Below the pieces are notes generated by a model. That model was not told the origin of the DNA. It ran no database searches and saw only the letters and a list, made by a program, of their open reading frames with translations. This document shows positions 8,631 through 17,723 of a stretch of 64,000 nt of DNA, one piece after another. Source of the DNA: Halalkalibacter urbisdiaboli (GTDB lineage: Bacteria > Bacillota > Bacilli > Bacillales > Bacillaceae_D); assembly GCF_002156385.1 (NCBI RefSeq), contig NZ_MVJM01000003.1, positions 731,504 through 795,503 of the forward strand. Reading direction: 5' to 3'. The stretch's first letter is position 1, and each line of letters opens with the position of its first letter. The position numbers and the translations under genes are program-made.

Positions 8631-9665
8631 ATGCTGATAAAAAAGGAAAAGTTTGGAGAGTTAAACGGTCAGGTAGTAGATGCCTATACATTAAAAACAG
8701 AACAACTTGAAATGACATGCATTAATTACGGTTGTATTATTACAGAGCTATTAGCACCAGATGCAAATGGACAATTTGAAAATGTAGTTTTAGGCTTTGA
8801 TACTATTGAGGAGTATGTAGAACATTCACCTTATTTCGGTGCCGTAATCGGCCGGATTTCCGGTCGGATTAAACATGCTTCATTTGAATTAGATGGTGTT
8901 ACTTATCCTTTAGTAAAAAACGATGGGGATAACCACTTGCATGGTGGAACAAAGGGTTTTGATAAAGTTATATGGGATGTAGAGACATTTGATTCAGAGA
9001 ACAAAATTGTGTTTACATATACTAGCCCTGATATGGAGGAAGGTTTTCCGGGCGAATTGAAAACAACGGTTTCGTATACACTTGTAGGTGACAAACTAGA
9101 GATTTCGTATGAAGCGACAACTACAAAACGTACGTTAGTTAATTTAACGAATCACACGTATTTTAATTTAACAGGTGATTTAAAGCGTGATATTCTAAAT
9201 CATGAATTAAAGATGAAGAGTAGTAAGTTTTTAGAGTTAGGTGAAGACCTTCTTCCAACTGGTCAACAGGTTGATGTTGAAGGAACATCGTTTGATTTTC
9301 GTTCTGGCCGAAAGATTATTGATGGAACACAAACAAACGACCCTCAAAATATTTTAGCTGGTAAAGGGTACGATCATCCATTTATGCTTGACGAAAACAG
9401 TCAACAAGAAATCGAGTTAACGGATGAAGAAAGTGGTCGTAAATTGGTGATTGAAACAACTGAGCCTTGTGTCGTACTTTATGCAGGAAATATGATGGAT
9501 GATTCCTTTGCAATTAGAGGAGTGGAATCGCAGAAGCATCTAGGATTATGCTTAGAAACCCAAGGTCCACCTGACGCGATTCATCATCCTGAGTTCCCGC
9601 AAACGACTCTAGATGAAGGTGAAGTCTATCAATCAAAAACAACTTACCAATTTACAACGAAATAA
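8631..9665 (+). CDS. galM: Aldose 1-epimerase (mutarotase)
   Basis: 344-residue galactose-mutarotase-fold enzyme interconverting alpha and beta anomers of aldoses. Visible motifs: NYGCIITELL (N-terminal), GRISGRI, NDGDNHLHGG with the catalytic-region histidine near 105, NLTNHTYFNL with the second histidine near 177, and the C-terminal ETQGPPDAIHHPEFP carrying the catalytic glutamate. Its place between a DeoR-type regulator and araD-araB-araA suggests it supplies the L-arabinose anomer preferred by the isomerase. Ends at a clear terminator. Confidence 0.92.
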   Translation: MLIKKEKFGELNGQVVDAYTLKTEQLEMTCINYGCIITELLAPDANGQFENVVLGFDTIEEYVEHSPYFGAVIGRISGRIKHASFELDGVTYPLVKNDGDNHLHGGTKGFDKVIWDVETFDSENKIVFTYTSPDMEEGFPGELKTTVSYTLVGDKLEISYEATTTKRTLVNLTNHTYFNLTGDLKRDILNHELKMKSSKFLELGEDLLPTGQQVDVEGTSFDFRSGRKIIDGTQTNDPQNILAGKGYDHPFMLDENSQQEIELTDEESGRKLVIETTEPCVVLYAGNMMDDSFAIRGVESQKHLGLCLETQGPPDAIHHPEFPQTTLDEGEVYQSKTTYQFTTK

Positions 9666-9675
9666 TACGTTCATT

Positions 9676-9702
9676 AGGGTCCCTTTTCGGGGCCTTTTTT
9701 TA
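9676..9702 (+). terminator. Terminator after galM
   Basis: GGTCCC / GGGGCC stem (one G-T pair) with a TTTTC loop and an eight-T run, 11 bp after the galM stop. It separates galM from the ara operon promoter. Confidence 0.8.
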
Positions 9703-9798
9703 GTTGTATGGACTTGTATGCTATTAATATAAAAACCTTGTAAAATAGCATTATTTCTGAGTGGTTTTAAAAAAGTGATCGTTATTTCAAAAAAAATA

Positions 9799-9827
9799 GT
9801 GAAAATTTGTCCGTACAAGTATATAAT
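9799..9827 (+). promoter_or_regulatory. araDBA promoter with AraR operator in the spacer
   Basis: -35 GTGAAA (9799-9804), exactly 17 bp, -10 TATAAT (9822-9827). The spacer holds ATTTGTCCGTACAAGT (9805-9820), a near-perfect copy of the AraR operator pattern (ATTTGTACGTACAAAT). Repression by steric exclusion of RNA polymerase and release by L-arabinose is the expected mode, known from B. subtilis AraR. Confidence 0.82.
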
Positions 9828-9860
9828 AAGTTGTAGAAGGAAAAGAAAGGAGCTGACAAC

Positions 9861-10556
9861 ATGCTTGAGAATTTAAAACAAGCTGTTCTAGATGCAAACC
9901 TTGCCCTACCTAAATATAAGATGGTTACGTTTACATGGGGCAATGTTAGTGGTATTGACCGAGAAAAAGGTCTTGTCGTTATTAAGCCAAGTGGAGTCGA
10001 ATACGAAGACATGAAGGCCGAAGACATGGTTGTTGTAGATCTAGATGGAAACGTCGTTGAAGGGAAGTTGAAGCCTTCATCTGATACACCAACCCATGTT
10101 GTATTATACAAGGCTTTTCCTGAAATCGGGGGAATTGTACATACACACTCTCCGGGGGCAACAAGTTGGGCACAAGCTGGTCGAGGAATTCCTGCACTTG
10201 GTACAACACATGCTGATTATTTTTATGGTGAAATTCCGTGTACGCGTAAAATGACGGAGGAAGAAATTAAAGGGGCATACGAGCTAGAGACGGGGAATGT
10301 AATTGTCGAAACATTTAAGGTGAACAACATTGATCCTAATATGGTTCCTGGTGTTTTAGTTAATTGTCACGCTCCTTTTGCTTGGGGTACGAATCCAGAT
10401 AATGCGGTTCACAATGCTGTTGTTCTTGAAGAAGTTGCGAAAATGGCGACAAATACATTCACATTAAACCCTAACGTAGAAGCAATGGACCAAACGTTGC
10501 TTGATAAGCATTTTTTAAGAAAACATGGTGCGAATGCTTATTACGGACAAAAATAA
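9861..10556 (+). CDS. araD: L-ribulose-5-phosphate 4-epimerase
   Basis: 231-residue class II aldolase-fold enzyme converting L-ribulose-5-phosphate to D-xylulose-5-phosphate. [19 protein letters not shown] forms the phosphate-binding region, and [12 protein letters not shown] with [12 protein letters not shown] supplies the zinc-binding histidines near residues 95, 97 and 116-120. Length matches AraD. It is first in the araD-araB-araA operon, a different order from B. subtilis araA-araB-araD, and is directly downstream of the AraR-controlled promoter. RBS AAAGGAG. Confidence 0.94.
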   Translation: MLENLKQAVLDANLALPKYKMVTFTWGNVSGIDREKGLVVIKPSGVEYEDMKAEDMVVVDLDGNVVEGKLKPSSDTPTHVVLYKAFPEIGGIVHTHSPGATSWAQAGRGIPALGTTHADYFYGEIPCTRKMTEEEIKGAYELETGNVIVETFKVNNIDPNMVPGVLVNCHAPFAWGTNPDNAVHNAVVLEEVAKMATNTFTLNPNVEAMDQTLLDKHFLRKHGANAYYGQK

Positions 10557-10571
10557 TAATAGGAGGGATAA

Positions 10572-12236
10572 TTGATAAAAAAATATACAATTGGCGTTGA
10601 TTTCGGAACTGGTTCTGGTCGTGCAGTTCTTGTTGATTTATCAAACGGAACAGAGGTTGCCGATCATGTGACAGAATACCGTCATGGCGTGATTGCTGAG
10701 TATTTACCTGAATCAGGAGTAAAGTTGGAACATGAATGGGCGCTTCAGCATCCACGTGACTATATTGAAGTGTTAACAACATCTGTTTCGGCAGTGATTA
10801 AAGAATCAGGAGTAAATCCTGAAGATGTAATTGGACTAGGGATTGATTTTACTGCTTGCACGATGCTTCCAGTTGATAATAAGGGAGAGCCGCTTTGCTT
10901 TAAGCAAGAGTTAGCGCAACGCCCACATAGCTGGTTAAAGCTGTGGAAGCACCATGCAGCGCAAGATGAAGCAAATAAAATCAATGAAATTGCTGAACAA
11001 AGAGGAGAAAATTTTTTACCAAGATACGGTGGGAAAATTTCCTCAGAATGGATGCTTGCAAAGGTTTGGCAAATCCTTGATGAAGATCGTGAAATTTATG
11101 ACATGACGGATCAGTTCCTTGAGGCGACTGACTGGGTTGTCTTTAAAATGACAGGCAATATTACAAAAAACAGTTGTACGGCTGGTTATAAAGCAAATTG
11201 GCATAAAAAAGAAGGTTATCCTTCTAAAGAGTTTTTCAAAGCGCTTGACCCAAGACTTGAAAACCTCACTGAAACAAAGCTTCGTGGTGAGATTTTCCCA
11301 CTAGGAACAAAAGCTGGTGAATTAACAGAGGAAATGGCGGCGTTAATGGGCTTAAAGCCAGGCATTGCGATTGCTGTTGGGAATGTTGATGCTCATGCTG
11401 CAGTTCCGGGTGTTGGTGTAACGGAACCAGGAAAGCTTGTTATGGCAATGGGAACATCAATCTGCCACATGCTTTTAAGTACAGAAGAAAGAGAAGTAGA
11501 AGGCATGTGCGGTGTCGTTGAAGACGGAATTATTCCTGGTTATCTCGGCTATGAAGCGGGTCAATCAGCGGTTGGGGATATTTTCGCATGGTATGTTGAA
11601 AATGCAGTTCCTGCTTATGTGAAAGAAGAAGCTGAAAAAGCGGGTGTAAACGTTCATGCATGGCTTGAAGAGCAAGCATCAAAATATCGTCCAGGACAAT
11701 CAGGTCTACTAGCACTTGATTGGTGGAATGGAAATCGTTCAGTCTTAGTTGACACTGAATTAAGTGGACTACTCATTGGCGCGACATTACTAACAAAGCC
11801 TGAGGAAATTTATCGTGCATTATTAGAAGCTACAGCTTTCGGTACGCGTAAGATCGTCGATGCTTTCCATAACAACGGTGTTCCTGTTGAGGAGTTGTAT
11901 GCTTGCGGTGGTCTACCTCAGAAGAACCGTCTACTTATGCAAATTTATGCTGATGTTATGAATCGTTCAATTAAAGTAGCAGATTCTAAACAAACACCAG
12001 CTCTAGGTGCAGCGATGTTTGGTGCGGTTGCTGCTGGGGCGGATAAAGGTGGTTATGACAGTATTGTTGATGCAGCAAAGAAAATGGCACGTGTGAGGGA
12101 AGAAGCGTTCGAACCAATTCCTGAAAATGTTGCGATTTATGAAAAGTTGTATCAAGAATATTCAACGTTACATGATTATTTCGGTCGTGGTGAAAATGAT
12201 GTCATGAAACGCTTAAAAGCAATTAGGCAAGGCTAA
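10572..12236 (+). CDS. araB: L-ribulokinase
   Basis: 554-residue FGGY-family kinase phosphorylating L-ribulose to L-ribulose-5-phosphate with ATP. N-terminal phosphate loop [15 protein letters not shown] is present; [12 protein letters not shown] is the adenosine/hexokinase-type motif; [14 protein letters not shown] carries the catalytic aspartate; [20 protein letters not shown] is the FGGY C-terminal signature. Start is TTG 10572, forced by AGGAGG six nucleotides upstream and no better in-frame codon. It begins 15 bp after araD. Confidence 0.94.
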   Translation: MIKKYTIGVDFGTGSGRAVLVDLSNGTEVADHVTEYRHGVIAEYLPESGVKLEHEWALQHPRDYIEVLTTSVSAVIKESGVNPEDVIGLGIDFTACTMLPVDNKGEPLCFKQELAQRPHSWLKLWKHHAAQDEANKINEIAEQRGENFLPRYGGKISSEWMLAKVWQILDEDREIYDMTDQFLEATDWVVFKMTGNITKNSCTAGYKANWHKKEGYPSKEFFKALDPRLENLTETKLRGEIFPLGTKAGELTEEMAALMGLKPGIAIAVGNVDAHAAVPGVGVTEPGKLVMAMGTSICHMLLSTEEREVEGMCGVVEDGIIPGYLGYEAGQSAVGDIFAWYVENAVPAYVKEEAEKAGVNVHAWLEEQASKYRPGQSGLLALDWWNGNRSVLVDTELSGLLIGATLLTKPEEIYRALLEATAFGTRKIVDAFHNNGVPVEELYACGGLPQKNRLLMQIYADVMNRSIKVADSKQTPALGAAMFGAVAAGADKGGYDSIVDAAKKMARVREEAFEPIPENVAIYEKLYQEYSTLHDYFGRGENDVMKRLKAIRQG

Positions 12237-12263
12237 TACTATTTAAATTAGGAGGAAGTTAAC

Positions 12264-13751
12264 ATGTTAAAAGTGAAACCTTATGAATTTTGGTTTGTAA
12301 CAGGAAGTCAGCATTTATATGGGGAAGAGACGCTAAAGCAAGTTGCGGAGCATTCTCAAAAAATCACAGATGGCTTAAACAGTGAAGGGAATTTCCCTTT
12401 TAAAATCGTATTCAAACCTGTTCTAACAAATCCCGATTCCATTCGTCGTTTATGTATTGATGCGAATACAGATGATAATTGTGCAGGGATTATTACATGG
12501 ATGCACACATTCTCGCCAGCAAAAATGTGGATTGCAGGCCTGTCTGTTCTAAACAAGCCATTACTACATTTACACACTCAATTTAACCGTGACATCCCAT
12601 GGGATAAAATTGACATGGATTTTATGAATTTAAATCAATCTGCTCATGGTGATAGAGAGTATGGGTTTATCGGAGCTCGCATGAATGTAGCTCGTAAAGT
12701 TGTAGTAGGTCACTGGCAGGATAAAAACGTAATTGGTCGCATTGCCGACTGGATGCAAACAGCTGTTGGGGTTACAGATGGGAAAAACCTTAAGATTGCC
12801 CGCTTCGGGGATAACATGCGTGAAGTTGCTGTAACAGAGGGTGACAAGGTTGAAGCACAAATTAAATTTGGCTGGTCTATTTCCGGTTACGGTATCGGTG
12901 ATCTTGTTCAACATGTGAATTCAGTTTCTGATAGCCAAGTAAAGGCATTATTTGATGAATATAACGAGCTATATGAAATCGACCCAGAAGGTTTAAAGTC
13001 TGGTTCCTATCAAGAGTCAATCCTAGAACAGGCAAGAATTGAACTAGGAATGAGATCGTTCTTAGAAGAAGGTGGGTTCCAAGCGTTTACGACGACGTTT
13101 GAGGATTTACATGGTATGAAACAATTACCTGGTTTAGCTGTTCAACGTTTAATGGCAGATGGCTATGGATTCGCAGGCGAAGGGGATTGGAAAACAGCAG
13201 CACTTCTTCGTGTGATGAAAATCATGGCAAACAATAAAGGTACTTCATTCATGGAAGACTATACGTATCACCTAGATCCGAGCAACGAGTTAGTGTTAGG
13301 TTCTCACATGCTAGAAATTTGCCCGACTGTTGCGGCAAACAAACCTAAAATCAAGGTACACCCATTAGGAATCGGTGGTAAAGATGATCCTGCACGTATG
13401 GTGTTTGATGGTGCTGCAGGCCCAGCTCTTAATGCATCTCTTATCGACTTAGGACACCGCTTCCGTTTAGTGGTTAATACAGTAAATGCAGTTGAGCCAC
13501 AGCAGCCAATGCCAAATTTACCTGTAGCCCAAGTGTTATGGAAGCCTGAACCATCTTTAAATGAGTCCGCAGAAGCTTGGATTTATGCAGGTGGTGCTCA
13601 CCATACTGTATTCTCATTCGATGTTTCAGTTGATCAGTTGTATGATTGGTCTGTTATGACAGATGTTGAATGTGTCATCATTGATAAGGATTTAAAGATG
13701 ATTCCGTTCCGCAACGAACTTAAATGGAGTGACGTCGCTCGCAAGTTTTAA
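12264..13751 (+). CDS. araA: L-arabinose isomerase
   Basis: 495-residue metal-dependent isomerase converting L-arabinose to L-ribulose, the entry step of the pathway. N-terminus [16 protein letters not shown] is diagnostic; [29 protein letters not shown] (catalytic/metal glutamate near 307) and the SHMLEICPT and GHRFRL segments complete the Mn-binding site. Full family length. Last gene of araD-araB-araA, 27 bp after araB with GGAGG upstream, and followed by a hairpin at 13783. Confidence 0.95.
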   Translation: MLKVKPYEFWFVTGSQHLYGEETLKQVAEHSQKITDGLNSEGNFPFKIVFKPVLTNPDSIRRLCIDANTDDNCAGIITWMHTFSPAKMWIAGLSVLNKPLLHLHTQFNRDIPWDKIDMDFMNLNQSAHGDREYGFIGARMNVARKVVVGHWQDKNVIGRIADWMQTAVGVTDGKNLKIARFGDNMREVAVTEGDKVEAQIKFGWSISGYGIGDLVQHVNSVSDSQVKALFDEYNELYEIDPEGLKSGSYQESILEQARIELGMRSFLEEGGFQAFTTTFEDLHGMKQLPGLAVQRLMADGYGFAGEGDWKTAALLRVMKIMANNKGTSFMEDYTYHLDPSNELVLGSHMLEICPTVAANKPKIKVHPLGIGGKDDPARMVFDGAAGPALNASLIDLGHRFRLVVNTVNAVEPQQPMPNLPVAQVLWKPEPSLNESAEAWIYAGGAHHTVFSFDVSVDQLYDWSVMTDVECVIIDKDLKMIPFRNELKWSDVARKF

Positions 13752-13782
13752 GCTCCTCTAGATACTAGATAGTTGAAGTTGT

Positions 13783-13822
13783 AGCGGGGCTTTGTATGAT
13801 ATTATACAAAGTTCCGCTCTTT
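13783..13822 (+). terminator. Terminator of araDBA
   Basis: AGCGGGgCTTTGTA / TACAAAGttCCGCT stem with an 8-nt loop and TTTAATGTTTT after it. Confidence 0.8.
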
Positions 13823-13866
13823 AATGTTTTACATCTTCAGTGTTTCATCACCTGTTACAAAGGTGG

Positions 13867-13888
13867 TAGAATGGTTGTACGGATAAGT
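13867..13888 (+). promoter_or_regulatory. araR promoter with AraR-like operator
   Basis: -10 candidate TAGAAT (13867-13872) is followed at once by GGTTGTACGGATAAGT (13873-13888), which keeps the TTGTACG.A.AA.T core of the AraR operator. The position over the start of transcription suggests autorepression. The match is weaker than at araDBA. Confidence 0.6.
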
Positions 13889-13943
13889 CTTTAAGCGCAT
13901 AGCGTTCAGATAGAGTAGATGAAGCATTGACGAGGTGTCACAC

Positions 13944-15062
13944 ATGCAAACAAAATACAATATGGTGAAACAAGCAATCAAATCAAAAATTTTAGATGGT
14001 TCTATTGTTCCCCATCAGAAAATTAGTTCGGAAAACGAACTGATGAAGCAATTTAGTGTTAGCCGGCACACGACACGGAAAGCAATAGGTGAATTAGTGA
14101 ATGAAGGCTGGCTTTATCGCTCACAAGGTGCGGGTACATTTTGTGCTGACAGACAGCATGAAGAGGAGAGCAATAAACCTACGGATACGAAAAGAATTGC
14201 CATTATTACGACCTATATTTCAGATTATATTTTCCCTACGATTATTCGTGGTGCAGAATCTCATTTTAGTGAGCATGGTTACCAAGTAAGTGTTTTTAGT
14301 ACGAATAATGATGTAGATAAAGAAAAGAGCTTTTTAGAAAGCATCCTTTCACAACAATTTGACGGAATCATCATTGAGCCGACGAGAAGTGCGAATTCAA
14401 CAGCGAATCTTAATTACTTTTTTAATTTGGAACGATTAAATATTCCTTATATTATGATTAATGCCTTCTATGATGAACTTGATCCAATTTGTTTAATTAT
14501 GGATGATGAAAAGGGCGGCTATATCCAAACGGAACATTTACTCAAGCTAGGACATAAGAAAATCCTTGGTTTTTTTAAGACAGATGATATCCAAGGGAAA
14601 AAGCGGTTAAAAGGTTATGTAAATGCTCATCGTCAGTTTGGCGTTCCGATCGATTCGAATAATATTATTACTTACAATACTGAAGAAAAAAAGACAAAAC
14701 CAGTTGAAGAACTAAGAGAACGATTAGGTCATTCTTTTGATCGACCGACGGCTTTGATTAGCTATAATGACCAATTAGCTTTAACATTATTAGATGTCTT
14801 AAGAGACCATGATATGAAGATTCCTACTGAGATGTCTATTGTAGGCTACGACGATTCTTTTTTAGCACAAGCATCTGAGGTCAAGCTAACAACAATAAAA
14901 CACCCAAAACATGAAATGGGTCAAATGGCTGCGAAAATGATTATGAAATTGATTCAAGAAAAACAATCGAGTCATAGTCGTAAAGAGAAAGTAGAATCAA
15001 TTATCTATGAGCCGGAACTTGTCATTCGAAATTCTACAAGTACGGTAGAACAATGTGAGTAA
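13944..15062 (+). CDS. araR: Arabinose repressor AraR (GntR HTH + LacI sensor)
   Basis: 372-residue chimeric regulator. Residues 1-70 are a GntR-type winged helix (KISSENELMKQFSVSRHTTRKAIGELVNEGWL, then GAGTF). Residues ~85-365 are a LacI/periplasmic-binding-like sensor (RIAIITTYISDYIFPTIIRGAE; FDGIIIEPTRSA; STVGYDD-like IVGYDDSFLA; TTIKHPKHEMG), as in B. subtilis AraR, which binds L-arabinose. ATG 13944 chosen since GAGGTG (13932-13937) is its ribosome site and overlaps the alternative GTG 13935. Own operator-like box upstream. Confidence 0.92.
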   Translation: MQTKYNMVKQAIKSKILDGSIVPHQKISSENELMKQFSVSRHTTRKAIGELVNEGWLYRSQGAGTFCADRQHEEESNKPTDTKRIAIITTYISDYIFPTIIRGAESHFSEHGYQVSVFSTNNDVDKEKSFLESILSQQFDGIIIEPTRSANSTANLNYFFNLERLNIPYIMINAFYDELDPICLIMDDEKGGYIQTEHLLKLGHKKILGFFKTDDIQGKKRLKGYVNAHRQFGVPIDSNNIITYNTEEKKTKPVEELRERLGHSFDRPTALISYNDQLALTLLDVLRDHDMKIPTEMSIVGYDDSFLAQASEVKLTTIKHPKHEMGQMAAKMIMKLIQEKQSSHSRKEKVESIIYEPELVIRNSTSTVEQCE

Positions 15063-15063
15063 A

Positions 15064-15100
15064 GACACAAAGGGTGAACGTCACCTTTGTGTCTTTTTGT
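15064..15100. terminator. Bidirectional terminator araR / GH27
   Basis: Stem AGACACAAAGGgTGA / TCACCTTTGTGTCT with a 3-4 nt loop, T run on the plus side and A run on the other; it lies between two convergent genes. Confidence 0.85.
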
Positions 15101-15103
15101 TTA

Positions 15104-16381
15104 TTATGTTAGTTTAAGTAACATGGAAGAATGAGGTTGTAAAAGGGAGGAAACACGATCGGCAGTTTCTAAGTCTCTCTGATTCCAAAGGTCTCTTATG
15201 CTTTTAGAGGACGCAATCCCTAGATCATTAAAGGAAACGTCTAACGTTTGTGGAGTTTCACTAAGATTAAATAAAGCTACATACGTTTCATCCGACCATC
15301 CTTTAGCCGTCCAAACAACCTTATCATCTTTTCGATACAATAGACGATTGCTGTGGCTGTTTTGATGTACAGAAAGTACCTCGCGATTAGTCAGCAATGA
15401 ATGTGTCCAATCATCATTATCTCTTAGCTCTCCACCAAACATAAGTGGTGAACGAAAAATTGACCAAAGAGTCATCATCGTTACTTGCTCATCCTTTGTA
15501 AATCTCGTCCAACGATCTGCGCCTCCACCATCTACAGAACGAATACCAATATGGCCAAGTGGCAACATATCGCAATCTGGCCAATGCCCCGGTCCGACAT
15601 GCTTTTCCCATTTCTCGCAACGTTCAAACATATCGTAGAGGAGATGCCAATGATCCCAATAGTCGTCTGTCATTCGCCACATATTAGCATTTTGTATTAA
15701 CGACTCCGCGTATTCAAGTGGAGCTGGGCCAGGAGAGAGACTTAACACGATTGGTCGACCACAACGATCGATTGCTCGACGAATCATGATAATTTCGTCA
15801 AGATGTGTATCGTATAGTTTAGAAGCCGCAATATCATCCACTTTTATAAAATCTACACCCCATTCAGCATAAAGCTGAAATAAGGAATCGTAATAAGCTT
15901 GTGCACCCGCAACCGAAGAATCAACACCATACATATCCGTATTCCAAGGGCAAATTGAATTAGGATGTGCGATATCTCGAGCTGTTGCAGTAGTTCCAAG
16001 AATGGCTGAGTTTGCATGAACGGCCTGCCTTGGAATTCCTCTCATAATATGTATACCAAACTTTAATCCTAATGAATGGACATAATCAGCTAACGGTTTA
16101 AATCCTTGCCCATTTTTAGCTGATGGAAAACGATTCGTAGCTGGTAATAATCTAGAGTACTCATCCATTTCTAACGGTGCAAATTTGTGATAGATGGATG
16201 AATTGGCAGTTGGTTCAAACCATTGTATGTCAACAACGACATAATCCCAGCCAAACTCTTTCAAATGCTTTGCCATATAATCTGCATTTCCGCGAACTTC
16301 TTCTTCGGTTACGCTAGCTCCGTAACAATCCCAGCTATTCCAACCCATAGGTGGGGTTTTCGCTATTTCATGGTGGTTCAA
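15104..16381 (-). CDS. GH27 glycosidase, likely beta-L-arabinopyranosidase
   Basis: 425-residue intracellular GH27 enzyme (no signal peptide). TIM-barrel landmarks: PPMGWNSWDCYG near the start, LPLADYVHSLGLKFGIHI-type segment, nucleophile DFIKVDDI, and acid/base region WRMTDDYWDHW; then a C-terminal beta-sandwich. Usual GH27 alpha-galactosidases carry IDDCW after strand 2; here it reads VDIQW, replacing the aspartate that contacts the galactose C6 hydroxyl by isoleucine, as in the Geobacillus arabinan-cluster enzyme Abp. With araR next door, L-arabinopyranoside is the likelier substrate. TTG 16381 chosen: GGAGGG ends 7 nt upstream; longer ATG starts (16387, 16423) are poorly spaced. Confidence 0.8.
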   Translation of the reverse strand: MNHHEIAKTPPMGWNSWDCYGASVTEEEVRGNADYMAKHLKEFGWDYVVVDIQWFEPTANSSIYHKFAPLEMDEYSRLLPATNRFPSAKNGQGFKPLADYVHSLGLKFGIHIMRGIPRQAVHANSAILGTTATARDIAHPNSICPWNTDMYGVDSSVAGAQAYYDSLFQLYAEWGVDFIKVDDIAASKLYDTHLDEIIMIRRAIDRCGRPIVLSLSPGPAPLEYAESLIQNANMWRMTDDYWDHWHLLYDMFERCEKWEKHVGPGHWPDCDMLPLGHIGIRSVDGGGADRWTRFTKDEQVTMMTLWSIFRSPLMFGGELRDNDDWTHSLLTNREVLSVHQNSHSNRLLYRKDDKVVWTAKGWSDETYVALFNLSETPQTLDVSFNDLGIASSKSIRDLWNQRDLETADRVSSLLQPHSSMLLKLT

Positions 16382-16447
16382 AAGCATTCCCTCCATTTCT
16401 AGGACAATTTTATTCTCGTCCATTATATTAATATTATAATAAATATT

Positions 16448-16478
16448 TAATGTTAAAGTAAATATTAAATAATGTTAA
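16448..16478. promoter_or_regulatory. Direct repeats in the GH27/GH43 divergent region
   Basis: TAATGTTAA occurs at 16448-16456 and 16470-16478, 22 bp (about two helical turns) apart in an AT-rich 330-bp divergent promoter region with no AraR-like box. Candidate site for a local regulator; nothing else is recognisable here. Confidence 0.35.
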
Positions 16479-16712
16479 GAATGTACTATAATTAATCTAA
16501 TTGGTTTTACTCTGTTTTTATCGATGAAAGAAGGAATATTGCGGTAATAACCATTACTAGAAATAAAAATCTGAACAGCTATTTTGCATGATTTAATAAT
16601 CTATGACTCATGGTTTAATTTAAATATTTTATTTTATTTATTAATCTGTTAATATTTTTATTGAATAATTGAAATTTTATTTTAGATCTAAACGACAGAT
16701 AGGAGTGTTTAT

Positions 16713-17675
16713 ATGGTGAAACACGTATATAATAATCCAATAGTGGAACAAAGAGCAGATCCTTGGGTTTATAAGCATAGCGATGGTTATTATTATTTCA
16801 CCGCATCGGTACCTGAGTATGACCGAATTGAATTAAGACGCTCAAAGACAATACAAGGCTTGAATGTTGCCGAACAAGTAGTAGTATGGAGAAGGTATGA
16901 AACAGGGCCTATGAGTGCAAACATTTGGGCACCTGAGCTTCATTATATTCAAGGAAAATGGTATATCTATTTCGCAGCTGGGAGAAATGGAGAAACGAAT
17001 GAGGACCGATTTGACCATCGAATGTATGTATTAGAAAATGATTCAGAAAATCCGTTAGAGGGAAGTTGGTCTGAAAAAGGACAACTGAAAACAAACTGGG
17101 AATCGTTTTCCCTTGATGCAACAACATTTGAACATAATGGCTTTCGTTATTTAGTTTGGCCACAAAGAGACCCTAACATTAAAGGGAATTCAAATCTATA
17201 TATTGCTTTAATGGAAAACCCGTGGACGATTACAGGTCAACAAATTATGATTTCGCAACCTGAATTCGACTGGGAGAAAATTGGATATTTTGTAAATGAA
17301 GGACCTGCTGTGTTAAAAAGGAATGGAAAGATATTTATAACGTATTCCGCAAGTGCAACCGATCATCATTATTGCATGGGTTTGTTAGTAGCAGATGAAA
17401 AGAGCGATTTATTATCTGCAGCTTCGTGGACAAAATCTGAAGAACCTGTTTTAAAAACGAACGAAGATATTCAAATATATGGCCCAGGACATAACAGTTT
17501 TACTGTTTCAGAGGATGGGACCGAAGACGTGCTTATTTTTCATGCAAGAAATTATAAGGAGATTGAAGGTAATCCACTTAATGATCCAAATCGTCACATG
17601 AATGCTATCATTTTTGGCTGGGACGAACGTGGTTTCCCTGTCTTCGATTTGCAAGAAGAACAAATTGTTAAATGA
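16713..17675 (+). CDS. GH43 alpha-L-arabinofuranosidase
   Basis: 320-residue five-bladed beta-propeller glycosidase of family GH43, cytoplasmic (no signal peptide). Catalytic signatures: base aspartate in VEQRADPWVYKH (near 16), pKa-modulating aspartate in ESFSLDATTF (near 135), acid glutamate in FVNEGPAVLK (near 195), and the propeller histidine in YGPGHNSF (near 257). IWAPELHY is typical of arabinan-acting members, so exo-1,5-arabinooligosaccharide hydrolysis is the probable role. Divergent from the GH27 gene; RBS AGGAG. Confidence 0.88.
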   Translation: MVKHVYNNPIVEQRADPWVYKHSDGYYYFTASVPEYDRIELRRSKTIQGLNVAEQVVVWRRYETGPMSANIWAPELHYIQGKWYIYFAAGRNGETNEDRFDHRMYVLENDSENPLEGSWSEKGQLKTNWESFSLDATTFEHNGFRYLVWPQRDPNIKGNSNLYIALMENPWTITGQQIMISQPEFDWEKIGYFVNEGPAVLKRNGKIFITYSASATDHHYCMGLLVADEKSDLLSAASWTKSEEPVLKTNEDIQIYGPGHNSFTVSEDGTEDVLIFHARNYKEIEGNPLNDPNRHMNAIIFGWDERGFPVFDLQEEQIVK

Positions 17676-17684
17676 TTGTGATTA

Positions 17685-17722
17685 CAAACAAGAAGAGTGG
17701 CAAACGCCACTCTTCTTGTTTG
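17685..17722. terminator. Bidirectional terminator GH43 / ArsR-type gene
   Basis: 17-bp perfect stem CAAACAAGAAGAGTGGC / GCCACTCTTCTTGTTTG, 4-nt loop, between convergent genes. Confidence 0.88.
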
Positions 17723-17723
17723 T

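Noticed and set aside
9666-9860. CcpA cre site upstream of araDBA
   Set aside because: TGATCGTTATTTCA is too far from the cre consensus to support.
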